In this document: positions 15,928 through 24,255 of the stretch, in pieces
Position numbering within the stretch: position 1 is the first letter of the stretch
Layout of the letters: each line of letters starts with the position of its first letter
Origin: Butyrivibrio sp. VCD2006
Lineage (GTDB): Bacteria; Bacillota; Clostridia; Lachnospirales; Lachnospiraceae
Direction: 5' to 3'
Length of the DNA: 64,000 nucleotides
Assembly (NCBI RefSeq): GCF_000423925.1
Contig: NZ_AUIX01000017.1
Location: 1-64,000 of the forward strand
Position numbers and translations under genes: made by a program
Notes under the pieces: model-generated
Database searches by the model: none
Told to the model about the DNA's origin: nothing
The model's input: only the letters and a program-made list of their open reading frames with translations

Positions 15928-16848
15928 TTATAATCCCTGTCCATCGTTAAGCTTCTCAACTATCTTGTTAACCGCAATGAGAAGTATTACGTTTACAATT
16001 GTATTAAAAAGTCCTACTGCTGTTGAATAACTGTAGTCACCATTCAAAAGACCCTTCTTATATACATAAGTAGCTATGATCTCGGATGATGCAAGGTTCA
16101 TGTCAGACTGAAGTGCATACGCTTTTTCAAAACCGATACTCATGATGTTACCTGCCTGAAGAATGAACTGGATAACTACCATATCCTTGATGGCCGGCCA
16201 CTCAACTGCCTTGATCTGTTGCCAGATGTTAGCTCCATCAATCTGCGCTGCTTCTTTAAGCTCCTTACTTGCATTGGAAAGAGCTGCTGTGTACATGATT
16301 GATGCCCAACCGGCTCCCTGCCAGATTCCGCTGACGATGTAGATCGGTCTGAACGCTTCCGGAATTGTAAGGAAGTTGATGTTTGTTCCAAGCATCATGT
16401 TAAGCGGTCCTGTGACTGAAAGAAGGATTCTGACCATACCGCAAAGTACGATGACTGAAATGAAGTTCGGCATGTACAGTACAAGCTGTATCTTCTGCTT
16501 GATCTTGCTGCTCGCTACTCTGTTAAGAAGGAGTGCTAAGATAATCGGCATCGGGAAACCCCAGAGAAGACCAAATACACTAAGCTTCAATGTATTTATG
16601 AGATACTGCATAAAGTCCGGTGACGATAAAAACTGTTGGAAATATTTAAGACCTACCCATTCGCTTCCAAGTATTCCTTTAAACGGGTTGTACTTTTGGA
16701 ATGCGATCAGAATTCCTCCCATAGGAAGATACTTGAAGACGATTGTAAGAAGTAGTGCCGGTCCTAAGAAGAACACGTAAAGCTGCCAATGCTGTTTAAC
16801 ATATACCAGGGTGTTATGCATCGAATTATCTTTTACCTTTGTGTTCAT
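15928..16848 (-). CDS. ABC sugar permease, LplB/CUT1 type
   Basis: 306 residues, six predicted transmembrane segments, EAA loop ASKELKEAAQIDGANIWQQI. First gene of the fructan operon. The ATG at 16848 follows AGGAGGG at five bases; the longer frame to 16908 would begin inside the promoter and operator, so it is rejected. Together with the lplC-type partner it forms the membrane channel of the importer. Confidence 0.93.
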   Translation of the reverse strand: MNTKVKDNSMHNTLVYVKQHWQLYVFFLGPALLLTIVFKYLPMGGILIAFQKYNPFKGILGSEWVGLKYFQQFLSSPDFMQYLINTLKLSVFGLLWGFPMPIILALLLNRVASSKIKQKIQLVLYMPNFISVIVLCGMVRILLSVTGPLNMMLGTNINFLTIPEAFRPIYIVSGIWQGAGWASIMYTAALSNASKELKEAAQIDGANIWQQIKAVEWPAIKDMVVIQFILQAGNIMSIGFEKAYALQSDMNLASSEIIATYVYKKGLLNGDYSYSTAVGLFNTIVNVILLIAVNKIVEKLNDGQGL

Positions 16849-16864
16849 GTAGTCCCTCCTAAGT

Positions 16865-16927
16865 TTTACATTTGCATAATTATTATTTGCATATGTAAAA
16901 TATAGCACCCATATCTTCAGCTGTCAA
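16865..16927 (-). promoter_or_regulatory. promoter and palindromic operator of the fructan operon
   Basis: TTGACA (16927-16922), 17 bp, TATATT (16904-16899) reads towards the permease genes. At the transcription start lies a dyad from TTTACATTTGCA to TGCATATGTAAA (16865-16899). Its half-site TTTACAT recurs upstream in phased copies, marking it as the operator of the divergent LacI protein. Confidence 0.82.
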
Positions 16928-16936
16928 CATAATTAT

Positions 16937-16993
16937 TTTACATTTGCACAATAAATATTTACATTTGACACTTTAATTTTTACATTTTATAAT
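16937..16993 (+). promoter_or_regulatory. lacI promoter with three TTTACATTT sites at 21-bp period
   Basis: Consensus promoter TTGACA (16965-16970), 17 bp, TATAAT (16988-16993) reads into the LacI gene. TTTACATTT occurs at 16937, 16958 and 16979, exactly 21 bp apart (two helical turns), covering the promoter on one DNA face. The array suggests autorepression and cooperative binding with the palindrome at 16865-16899. Confidence 0.75.
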
Positions 16994-17000
16994 GATATAG

Positions 17001-17052
17001 GTGTCAAAAAGTCATAAATACTACTATCTGGGGCACACCCATCTTTTGACAC
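17001..17052 (+). repeat. inverted repeat in the lacI 5' leader
   Basis: Perfect nine-base arms GTGTCAAAA (17001-17009) and TTTTGACAC (17044-17052) separated by 34 bases, in the untranslated leader of the LacI gene. It may be a second operator or an RNA hairpin; no T run follows. Confidence 0.5.
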
Positions 17053-17086
17053 ATTCATCTTTTATTTAGAAAGTGGAGACTACATT

Positions 17087-18139
17087 ATGCCAGCAAAAGT
17101 CACCTTACAGGATATAGCAGATGCTCTTGGAGTATCCAGAAATACCGTATCCAAGGCTATAAATAACACCGGAGTTTTAGCTGAAGCTACCAGACAGAAA
17201 GTTTTAGAGAAGGCTATCGAAATGGGATACAAGCAATTTTCTTATGCCAATTCCATTTCAGACATTACAAATCCTTTCAGTTCCCAGCCCAAGGCTTCAG
17301 GAGAGATTGCTCTCTTTTCAGGCAGTTTCCTTAATAATTCTCACTTTGCTTCTACCATGCTGGATAAATTTCAATATGAAATTTCTATGCTTGGCTATAG
17401 CCTGACAATGCACCGGGTTGATCATCAGAATATAGAGTCAAGAACTCTTCCTCTCTCATACAGACCGGATAACACCAAGGCTATTGTATGCATCGAAATG
17501 TTTGATCACTCCTATTGTGAAATGTTGTGCAGCCTAGGATTACCTGTTCTCATGATAGATGCTCCCGTTGCAAGCTACTGGAGACCATTAAACGCAGATG
17601 TTCTGCTCATGGATAATTTTTCCAATATATATACAGTCGTTAATGACATGAGCAAAAAGGGAATTACAAAGATAGGATTTGTAGGCCAGGTCACACATTG
17701 CCGTTCTTTCTACGAGCGATTCATAGCCTTTAGGGAGGCAATGTATATCAATAATCTGAACTTTAACGAAAAATATTGTCTTACAGAGGTTCATCCTCAC
17801 GGATTAGAATATAGAGAATACTTATTCGAAGCTCTTACGAAGATTCAAGAAATGCCCGAACTCTTTATTTGTGCCAACGATTTTGTAGCTCTCGATCTGA
17901 TATCCGGCCTCAAGAGAATGGGAATAGAATGTCCACGTGATATCAAGATATTCGGTTTTGATGATTCCCCCGAGTCCAAGATCATGTCTCCTTCTCTCTC
18001 AACCAGCCACATACACAGCCAGATAATCGGTTATTCAGCTGCCAACCTTGTAATCTCAAGGATTGAGCAGCCTGATCTCAATTACAGGATAACCTATACA
18101 GAGACTGATCTTATTTACAGAGAATCAACACAGATGTAA
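17087..18139 (+). CDS. LacI family regulator of the fructan operon
   Basis: 350 residues. N-terminal LacI helix-turn-helix (VTLQDIADALGVSRNTVSKA, residues 4-23) and hinge helix, then a sugar-binding domain of the periplasmic-binding fold with IFGFDDSPESKIMSPSLST near the C-terminus. The ATG at 17087 follows AAGTGGAG. Divergent orientation and the shared intergenic half-sites make it the local repressor; the inducer is likely fructose, sucrose or a fructo-oligosaccharide. Confidence 0.93.
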   Translation: MPAKVTLQDIADALGVSRNTVSKAINNTGVLAEATRQKVLEKAIEMGYKQFSYANSISDITNPFSSQPKASGEIALFSGSFLNNSHFASTMLDKFQYEISMLGYSLTMHRVDHQNIESRTLPLSYRPDNTKAIVCIEMFDHSYCEMLCSLGLPVLMIDAPVASYWRPLNADVLLMDNFSNIYTVVNDMSKKGITKIGFVGQVTHCRSFYERFIAFREAMYINNLNFNEKYCLTEVHPHGLEYREYLFEALTKIQEMPELFICANDFVALDLISGLKRMGIECPRDIKIFGFDDSPESKIMSPSLSTSHIHSQIIGYSAANLVISRIEQPDLNYRITYTETDLIYRESTQM

Positions 18140-18254
18140 TAAAATGCAAGAAAGGCTGTCTTGCGTTCCAGTCCCAGACTACTGCCCCTTCACTTTTTTG
18201 CAGGAGCCTTTTTCTTGTCCATCTATGCTTGCAAATCCTTATACTACAAATTTA

Positions 18255-18295
18255 AAATGGGAATGTCATCGCCGCAGCAGTGAACATTCCCATTT
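18255..18295. repeat. 12-bp-arm hairpin in 500-bp gap after lacI
   Basis: AAATGGGAATGT and ACATTCCCATTT (18255-18266, 18284-18295) form a perfect stem. It may end the lacI transcript, but the T run that follows is poor. The gap 18140-18641 has no convincing gene; it holds this hairpin, the 50-bp tandem repeat at 18305 and a small AAGGC/GCCTT hairpin near 18428. Confidence 0.55.
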
Positions 18296-18304
18296 AGTGG
18301 TTGA

Positions 18305-18404
18305 TTTTTCCGTTGTCTGCCAACCTCCAGCACCTATGTCTGGATAATATCAGGTTTTTCCGTTGCCTGCCAACCTCCGGCACCTACGTCCGGAAAAAAT
18401 ATCA
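18305..18404. repeat. two tandem 50-bp units
   Basis: The unit containing CCGTTGNCTGCCAACCTCC occurs at 18310 and 18360, exactly 50 bp apart and about 85-90 % alike, each ending in AATATCAG. The second unit carries a CCGG-N9-CCGG pairing. No reading frame is conserved through both. Confidence 0.8.
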
Positions 18405-18641
18405 GATTTTAGGTGTCAACCCACCAAGGCTTCTGCCTTTTCTTACCTATATCATATATCGGCTCATCCATAAAAACAATGTACATTTTCTCCAAAAATT
18501 CTAAAATTAGTCGATCATGAATACCTTTTTGTGTTATCTAAAATGTATTTTAATACGTTTTATGCACCGGATGTGAAGCAATTAACGACCACATTCACCT
18601 GGAATATAATTCCCTATTGTTTAGCCCGATATCTCGCAAGT

Positions 18642-19145
18642 TTACTCTCTTTTCTTTACCATTCTGACTATTGAAACGGGAGTGCCAAGATTCCATTGCT
18701 TTTTGCACCCATCAAATTCAAAGCCAAATTTGTGATAAAAACGAATGGCTCTCTCATTTTTTTCAAGAACCCACACAAATATAGTGTTATATTCACTAAG
18801 CCTGGAACATGCTTCATTCATCAATCTATATCCTATTTTTTGGTCATAATACTCTGAAAGTACATAGATTGCTACAACCTCTCCTGCATCCATCAAATCT
18901 TCATCTCTTGATGGCCCATATACTGCAAATCCTACAACTTTCTCTTTATCCTTAGCTACAAGAGTATTTTCCGGGAACTGCCTGGCACGCGCTGTTGTAG
19001 CCTCTACAGTCATCGTATCAAGATATCTGTCACATACAATACCTCTATAGGCTTCTTGCCATGAAGTACAATGCACATATCCTCTCCCGCACAATTCCTC
19101 ATCCGTATCAGCTAATTTGATGCATATTGAATCATTCTTTACCAT
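18642..19145 (-). CDS. GNAT family N-acetyltransferase
   Basis: About 167 residues with the GNAT fold: AIYVLSEYYDQKIGYRLM covers motif A (the Q/R-x-x-G-x-A-like acetyl-CoA loop, here QKIGYRL), and the C-terminal EKNERAIRFYHKFGFEFDG is motif B. Substrate unknown. I start at the ATG at 19145; a TTG at 19163, immediately after the stop of the upstream HIT remnant, would add six residues. Confidence 0.85.
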   Translation of the reverse strand: MVKNDSICIKLADTDEELCGRGYVHCTSWQEAYRGIVCDRYLDTMTVEATTARARQFPENTLVAKDKEKVVGFAVYGPSRDEDLMDAGEVVAIYVLSEYYDQKIGYRLMNEACSRLSEYNTIFVWVLEKNERAIRFYHKFGFEFDGCKKQWNLGTPVSIVRMVKKRE

Positions 19146-19163
19146 AATGATTTTATCCTTCAA

Positions 19164-19470
19164 TCATTTTTTCCCTGTAGTATTTTCCAATTTATCCAAC
19201 TCCCTAAGAAGCTTCTCCTTCATCTCCTCAAGTTCTTCATTTCCCGGCCTATTTGCGTCAGAATACATCTTTTCAGTTGGATACCACCAAACAGGGCCTT
19301 TGCCGCTGTTTCCATAATTTTCAATGTCACCGGCTCTTCTTGGAAACAAATGCCAATGAATATGTGCACCGCCTTCACCATTTCCCAGGCATTCATAATT
19401 CATCTTCTGTGCGCCGAAGGCTTTTTTTACAGCTTCCGTTAAACATAATTTCTTATTTCTATAAACTGCG
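19164..19470 (-). pseudogene. HIT-family hydrolase, N-terminally truncated
   Basis: The histidine triad is intact (HIHWHLFP near the middle), and the C-terminal part with PVWWYPTEKMYSD matches HIT proteins that act on nucleoside phosphoester conjugates. Upstream in the same frame the sequence KKAFGAQKMNYECLGNGEGG continues the family match but then runs into the stop of the next gene at 19476, so about 60-70 N-terminal residues are absent. The first ATG (19403) lies within the conserved core without a good ribosome site. Probably non-functional. Confidence 0.7.
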
Positions 19471-19475
19471 AATTT

Positions 19476-19742
19476 TTAGTATTCTTTCTTTATCTCATCT
19501 AACTTGTATATTTCCTTAAACTTTTCTAAATCATTATCATCTCTAATTAGCATTACCTCAGTGAAATGACCATCTTCTTTATTCCTAAAACCTGCTACCT
19601 GCTCTCCGGTACAGATACTGCACTTAATTACAGCTATCTGTTTGTCGGGATCAAAAGGTATATCTTCGCTAAGATATTGCTCACTGTTTGGTTTCTTACC
19701 AAAATGAAAGATATTAACGTTAGGTATCCTAAATTTACTCAT
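19476..19742 (-). CDS. conserved small protein, SICTGEQVAGF motif
   Basis: 88 residues. The core PDKQIAVIKCSICTGEQVAGFR followed by HFTEVMLIRDDNDLEKFK is a pattern seen in short uncharacterised clostridial proteins, sometimes mislabelled as aspartate dehydrogenase. Its two Cys (CSIC) could bind a metal. The ATG overlaps the grpB stop as ATGA, so the two genes are translationally coupled. No function is known. Confidence 0.75.
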   Translation of the reverse strand: MSKFRIPNVNIFHFGKKPNSEQYLSEDIPFDPDKQIAVIKCSICTGEQVAGFRNKEDGHFTEVMLIRDDNDLEKFKEIYKLDEIKKEY

Positions 19743-20290
19743 TTATTATTTCCACCTTTATTTTCAAAATCAGAATTTTGCTGCTCTATTTCTGCATAGA
19801 TCCTCTCGATGAACGGAGACTTATGTTCTATGTATCGCTCAATGTCATAGGGATACAGTTTTGCTCCTTCTTCTTTGATATGGCTGTATTCTCGCACAGC
19901 ATCAGAATGATTCCGCAGATAGTCTCTGAAAGCAATGTGTCTTTTCAGTTCCGGTGAATCTGCCGGGCACACATATAAATGATGTTTTCTCAAATGTTCT
20001 TTGCCGTCATATTTGAATGCCTCTCGCCCAGCGATACCTAAGTCGCCTTCATGGCTATAGCCTATTGATTCCAAAGCTGCTACAACTTCCTCAAACACTG
20101 TGTAATCCTTAATGACAACATCTATATCAATGATGGGTTTTGCAGATAAATTCTCCACAGATGTGCTGCCAACATGTTCAATTCCCATTGCAAGTTGTCC
20201 AAGCGCAGATGTGAGCTCATCTTTAATCATGAGGAAATCCTGCTTCCATTTTTCATCGTATGGAAGGACAACAACATGCTTTGTAACCAT
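19739..20290 (-). CDS. GrpB family (UPF0157) nucleotidyltransferase-like protein
   Basis: 183 residues. The GrpB pattern is clear: VVVLPYDEKWKQDFLMIK, EHVGSTSVENLSAKPIIDID (the GS..D.D nucleotidyltransferase core, about 38-60), and the KHHLYVCPADSPELKRHIAFRDYLR stretch. These proteins have a minimal nucleotidyltransferase fold of unproved role. The ATG at 20290 follows GAGGTG; a GTG three codons upstream is possible. Confidence 0.9.
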   Translation of the reverse strand: MVTKHVVVLPYDEKWKQDFLMIKDELTSALGQLAMGIEHVGSTSVENLSAKPIIDIDVVIKDYTVFEEVVAALESIGYSHEGDLGIAGREAFKYDGKEHLRKHHLYVCPADSPELKRHIAFRDYLRNHSDAVREYSHIKEEGAKLYPYDIERYIEHKSPFIERIYAEIEQQNSDFENKGGNNK

Positions 20291-20343
20291 TTCTATCACC
20301 TCAATTTTATCTGATAACTTAATCCTATTTCACAATTATACAG

Positions 20344-20386
20344 AAAAAGGATTCCGATTGCCTACAATTAACAATCAGAATCCTTT
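20344..20386 (-). terminator. strong intrinsic terminator
   Basis: Fifteen-base arms (AAAGGATTC.GATTG with CAATC.GAATCCTTT, one mismatch) at 20346-20386, followed on the minus strand by TTTTTC. It ends the acetyltransferase transcript from 21564 onward before grpB. Confidence 0.82.
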
Positions 20387-20431
20387 ATTTATTTCAGAAA
20401 TTTGCAACCACAAGATATAGAGATGGGATAT

Positions 20432-20545
20432 CTATATCTCCATCTTTACAATCGCTTTTTCTAATAGTTCCTTTAGCAGCCGCTGCTCATCCTGATCAAG
20501 TTTCATGCAGCCTTCCATTTGACAGTACACTTCTTTACTATACAT
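20432..20545 (-). CDS. possible 37-residue peptide downstream of GNAT pair
   Basis: A frame of 37 codons (MYSKEVYCQMEGC..., helical and charged, ending LLEKAIVKMEI) sits between the acetyltransferase at 20569 and the terminator. It lacks a clear Shine-Dalgarno, so it may be a remnant. Function unknown. Confidence 0.3.
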   Translation of the reverse strand: MYSKEVYCQMEGCMKLDQDEQRLLKELLEKAIVKMEI

Positions 20546-20568
20546 TAACTACAAAAGATAACATGTCT

Positions 20569-21036
20569 CTACCCTCTTCTTTTCATCATCAGATAGCAGT
20601 TAATCCCCTCTTTATAAAAATCAGTTAGTTCTCCAACACACTTATATCCCAGATTTTCATATAATTTCTTCGCTCTCGGGTTAAAATCATCTACAGTTAA
20701 AAAATATTTTGCTGAAGAAGAATCGGAAGCATTATCCTCAAAAAACTTCATAAGCTGTTTACCGATGCCATAATTCCTGTATTCTTCCTTTACTGCAATA
20801 ATATGAAGATAAGGGTAGCTTCCAAAAACACCATTCGTCATGTAGTAAATAAACCCCAGACATTTCTCATTTTCATCCAATGCAACATATATGTTTTCTT
20901 GTCCCATTGCATATGTAAGCATATTAGTTGCCTTTTCATGATCGCTAAAATACGCTTTTCCTAAATCAGAATTTTGCAAAATGTCTATGCAGCTATCAAG
21001 ATATTTCATATCTGCAAGTTGAATATGTATATTCAT
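20569..21036 (-). CDS. GNAT family N-acetyltransferase
   Basis: 155 residues; motif A with acetyl-CoA loop EEYRNYGIGKQLMKFF (about 83-98) and motif B NPRAKKLYENLGYKCVGE. Its start abuts the stop of the previous acetyltransferase gene, so both come from one transcript with the promoter near 21620. Substrate unknown. Confidence 0.88.
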   Translation of the reverse strand: MNIHIQLADMKYLDSCIDILQNSDLGKAYFSDHEKATNMLTYAMGQENIYVALDENEKCLGFIYYMTNGVFGSYPYLHIIAVKEEYRNYGIGKQLMKFFEDNASDSSSAKYFLTVDDFNPRAKKLYENLGYKCVGELTDFYKEGINCYLMMKRRG

Positions 21037-21564
21037 TTATCTCTTACGCTCCACCAAATAAAATCTATATAGCTCTTCTTCTGCATCATTGATATCTTTG
21101 TACATTTTTTTCTCTGTCAATGAAAAGCCTGCTCTTTCTATCGTTTTCCATGATGGGAGATTATCCTCACGTATAGTGGCAATTATCTCATTTTCATCGT
21201 AATGCTCGAAGAAATAACAAACATACGCTTTTATTGCTTCTGAAGCGTATCCATTATTACGAAAATCAGCTCCGATAAAATAAGTAATGCCGACTTTTTT
21301 CAAATCTTCATAAAATGAACATCCAACAGATCCGACAGACGAACCTGTTTTTTTATCTTCAATCACATAAGCAAGATAATATTTTCGAGGATTGTCCTCT
21401 CGCGCCAGATTTTGTGCTTCTTTAATCCAGTCGCCCATCCAGGAACTACAATCTTTGTCAAAGCCTACATCATTCAGGCTCCCATCAGAAGCCATATTAA
21501 TGAACGCCTCTCCATCCGACTGTGCTACATCTCTAATTATCAATCTATCATTTTCTATTTTCAT
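21037..21564 (-). CDS. GNAT acetyltransferase, RimJ/RimL type
   Basis: 175 residues. MKIENDRLIIRDVAQSDGEAF opening and the GADFRNNGYASEAIKAYV acetyl-CoA loop are typical of the RimJ/RimL-like GNAT_3 group, followed by TIREDNLPSWKTIERAGF. First gene of a two-acetyltransferase operon with a palindromic operator over its promoter. RBS GGAGAG before the ATG at 21564. Confidence 0.88.
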   Translation of the reverse strand: MKIENDRLIIRDVAQSDGEAFINMASDGSLNDVGFDKDCSSWMGDWIKEAQNLAREDNPRKYYLAYVIEDKKTGSSVGSVGCSFYEDLKKVGITYFIGADFRNNGYASEAIKAYVCYFFEHYDENEIIATIREDNLPSWKTIERAGFSLTEKKMYKDINDAEEELYRFYLVERKR

Positions 21565-21600
21565 GTCGCTCTCCTATAACTCACCTCTCTGAAACAAAAG

Positions 21601-21646
21601 CTAACATTATTAGTTACGTTATACTAACAATGTTAGTTTATGTCAA
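21601..21646 (-). promoter_or_regulatory. acetyltransferase promoter with 14-bp-arm operator
   Basis: TTGACA (21646-21641), 17 bp, TATAAC (21623-21618) reads towards 21564. An inverted repeat CTAACATTATTAGT-N8-ACTAACAATGTTAG (21601-21636, one mismatch) covers the spacer, the -10 and the start site. The binding protein is not obvious nearby; MarR- or TetR-type repressors use sites of this form. Confidence 0.75.
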
Positions 21647-21816
21647 GCATAAAATGCTTCTTACTTTCAAGCGACCTGGCAACACTGTTTGGTGGAAGAG
21701 TATTCGAGGTGAAACTTTATCCATTCTCTTTTGGTGAGTACATGAAATATTATCCATCGGACGATGTAGACGTAGCATTTGATGATTATGTTAAAAATGG
21801 CGTACTTATCTGTTAA
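21640..21816 (+). pseudogene. fragment of AAA ATPase (DUF4143-type)
   Basis: A 58-codon plus-strand frame reads LLSSDLATLFGGRVFEVKLY then PFSFGEYMKYY, which matches the sensor-1 end of AAA_14 ATPases followed by the hallmark arginine-loop LPFSFxEY region of DUF4143-type ATPases. Everything before and after is missing; the frame ends four bases inside the ABC-2 permease stop region. It is a leftover of a deleted gene. Confidence 0.7.
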
Positions 21817-22613
21817 TTTGCCGACTCATATCGGCGAAGCCCCATATGCCACAGCACAGAGCTGATAACCGCGATGATCAGGGCGACCACCGGCGATATA
21901 TATGCAGCAACCGGGAATGGAACCGTTTTTCCTAGGAGATGCGCGATTGGGTAATATCCTGTAAGGGCGTAGGGTATGACAAACGTCAGAAGCACCGCTG
22001 TGCCCTCGCCATAGATTGTAATTGGATAGTCTGAAAAATTCTTGAGGCCATAGTTATTGTTGGTGAGTAGTGACACTATAGCCTCACTTTTTATGGCCCA
22101 GAAGCTGATTGAACCTGTGATCACAGTGATTGACGAGTATATGACAAAAGCCGATACCATGCTGATTGCGTAATAGATGATGGCTCCCGGAGTCCAAAGG
22201 ATGGCAATTTTTCCAATACTATAAATCCAAAAAACAAGCGCCAAAGTCAGCCTCGGGATAAATGTGTACTGGAACTGCTCAAGGATCAGGTACACCATGG
22301 GGCTTATGGGGCGGCATAGATAGAGGTCGAGTTTTCCAGTGCGCACCAGCTCCCCCATGTCCTTCATGGGACTCCAGAAGAAGAAACAGCTCACGGAATA
22401 TGTGAGCCAGCTGCTGGTCATCATGAAAAGAGTTTCATACTTGTTCCACCCTCCGATGCAGTCAAAATTATAAAAGATAACGAAGAACCCCGAGAAAAAC
22501 ACGCTGATGAGTATTGTGTTTGCGATAAGCTCAAAGGCCAGCGACATGTTATACTCAAGCTTTCCTTTCATGTAGGTAATGACAAATCTTCTGTAAACAC
22601 GCAGATAATTCAT
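21813..22613 (-). CDS. ABC-2 type permease (second subunit)
   Basis: About 266 residues with six hydrophobic segments; matches the ABC-2 exporter permease family (PF06182 type), including the GELVRTGKLDLYLCRPISP loop. It forms a three-gene exporter with the permease upstream and the ATPase at 23400. The ATG at 22613 follows AGGAGG at 11 bases; the longer frame begins with TTG at 22637 inside the upstream gene. Substrate unknown. Confidence 0.88.
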   Translation of the reverse strand: MNYLRVYRRFVITYMKGKLEYNMSLAFELIANTILISVFFSGFFVIFYNFDCIGGWNKYETLFMMTSSWLTYSVSCFFFWSPMKDMGELVRTGKLDLYLCRPISPMVYLILEQFQYTFIPRLTLALVFWIYSIGKIAILWTPGAIIYYAISMVSAFVIYSSITVITGSISFWAIKSEAIVSLLTNNNYGLKNFSDYPITIYGEGTAVLLTFVIPYALTGYYPIAHLLGKTVPFPVAAYISPVVALIIAVISSVLWHMGLRRYESAN

Positions 22614-22620
22614 ATCTAGT

Positions 22621-23403
22621 TTAACCTCCTTGAACAACCAGCTTTTTATACCCCTTCATCCAAACAAATTCTGCCAAGATCAAAAATACTGAAAGCCACA
22701 TGAGCTGGCACAATATACTCCCCTTAACGTCCCCGGCACTTCCTGTAAGCAGGCTTACGGGAATCGCGTACACAGCGCGAAAAGGGAGAAACATATTGAT
22801 CCTGTAAAGAAACTCAGGAAACATAGTCACAGGGATCCAGATACCTGAAAGTATCTTGTATATTGCCCCAAGAAGCATGTTGAGTGGCCATGTGACGATC
22901 AGGAAAAATGCAAGCATTCCAATGACCAGGGAATAGAGAAAATGGATGGCATACGCCAAACTCACGGAAATCAGCCCCCACAAAAGCCTGTCTGTAGAAA
23001 ATGGAATACCGGAAATCAATCTGATAGCAAACAAAAAGGTCGGAACCGCGATAAGAAGCGATTTTATCACAGTGTTCCCAAAGTGTTTGAACAGCATCAT
23101 CAGTTTGAAATCCATTGGCCTAAGAAGGTCATTCACTATGTCCCCGCTACGGATCTGCTGATTCATGCGATCAATGGTATTGCACTCGATAATGATGGAA
23201 ACGATGCAGGCCGCTGCGACATACTTAATTGTATCAATATAGCTTAGGTTTCCATGCATTGTAGAGCCATCAAACAGCGCCTTCCACAAGCAAATCTGCA
23301 TGAAAAGATATATTAATTTTGATGCCAGCTCCGCAAGAATATTACTGGGATAGGCGAGATATTCTTTTATTGAAATATAGGAATAACGTAGATATTTTCT
23401 CAT
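22621..23403 (-). CDS. ABC-2 type permease (first subunit)
   Basis: 260 residues, six predicted transmembrane helices, same family as the next gene with the RSGDIVNDLLRPMDFKLM loop aligned to GELVRTGKLDLYLCRPIS of its partner. Its ATG overlaps the ATPase stop as ATGA, showing coupled translation. Confidence 0.88.
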   Translation of the reverse strand: MRKYLRYSYISIKEYLAYPSNILAELASKLIYLFMQICLWKALFDGSTMHGNLSYIDTIKYVAAACIVSIIIECNTIDRMNQQIRSGDIVNDLLRPMDFKLMMLFKHFGNTVIKSLLIAVPTFLFAIRLISGIPFSTDRLLWGLISVSLAYAIHFLYSLVIGMLAFFLIVTWPLNMLLGAIYKILSGIWIPVTMFPEFLYRINMFLPFRAVYAIPVSLLTGSAGDVKGSILCQLMWLSVFLILAEFVWMKGYKKLVVQGG

Positions 23404-24146
23404 ACCGCCTCCCCAGCAAAGATATTTTTCACAATGGTCTCAAGATTCTCAGTGTGAGCATCCGATTTAAGTCCGCAAAGTGTGCCATCGTAGCGTATCG
23501 CACCCTTTTCCAAAATGATCATATTCTCGCAAAGTGCCTCTATATCCGACATATCGTGTGTGGTCAGAATGATAGTGGTCCCCCGGGTCTTATTGATCTT
23601 CTTTATGAAATTCCTGATCTTCTCTTTTGACAGGACATCTATGCCAATCGTAGGCTCATCAAGGAAAAGAACATCGGGATTATATAGGAGCGATGCCGCC
23701 AGATCAGCCTTCATGCGCTCTCCGAGACTAAGCTGCCTTGGAGGTTTGTGAATGGTCTTGTCAATGCCGAGAATATCTGAAAAGGCTTCAAGATTTTCCT
23801 TGTAGATGTTTGTCGGAATTCGATAGATATCTTTGAAAAGTCTGAAGGTCTCTATTATCGGAATATCCCAGCACAGCACGCTTCTCTGGCCAAAGACAAC
23901 GCCAATTCTTCTCATGATATCTTTTCTGTTTTTTTCAAAAGTCATTCCATCAATACTTATAGCCCCCGCATCCGGCGTGAGAATTCCGGTCATCATCTTG
24001 ATAGTAGTTGATTTTCCTGCACCATTTGCCCCAATGAATCCGGTTATTGATCCCGTCTCAACAGTAAAAGAGATATCATTAACCGCATTGATAACGGCAC
24101 GGCGCCGCCTGTAAGTCTTCGACAGATTCCTAACTTCTATGCCCAT
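23400..24146 (-). CDS. ABC exporter ATP-binding protein
   Basis: 248 residues with Walker A GANGAGKST (about 39-47), Q-loop region GVVFGQRS, signature LSLGERMKADLA and Walker B VLFLDEPTIGID, plus the H-loop TTHDMSD. Typical of DrrA/YhaQ-like ABC-2 exporters. First gene of the exporter operon, divergent from a LysR gene. Confidence 0.93.
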   Translation of the reverse strand: MGIEVRNLSKTYRRRRAVINAVNDISFTVETGSITGFIGANGAGKSTTIKMMTGILTPDAGAISIDGMTFEKNRKDIMRRIGVVFGQRSVLCWDIPIIETFRLFKDIYRIPTNIYKENLEAFSDILGIDKTIHKPPRQLSLGERMKADLAASLLYNPDVLFLDEPTIGIDVLSKEKIRNFIKKINKTRGTTIILTTHDMSDIEALCENMIILEKGAIRYDGTLCGLKSDAHTENLETIVKNIFAGEAV

Positions 24147-24203
24147 ATTGCTTGCACCTCCTATTTTTTAGGTGTATGATATCAGCAAAAGACAATTCAG
24201 TAA

Positions 24204-24228
24204 AATTGAAATATTTAATATTTTAATT
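24204..24228. promoter_or_regulatory. palindrome between ABC exporter and LysR genes
   Basis: AATTGAAATATT-T-AATATTTTAATT, a 25-base near-perfect dyad in the 109-base divergent gap. It has the T-rich form of a LysR binding box and probably serves both genes. Confidence 0.6.
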
Positions 24229-24255
24229 CATTTATTTTGAATTAGGAGATTTTCT

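Noticed and set aside
16849-16908. Longer N-terminus of the lplB-type permease starting at 16908
   Set aside because: It would lie on the promoter and operator; the ATG at 16848 has AGGAGGG at the right distance.
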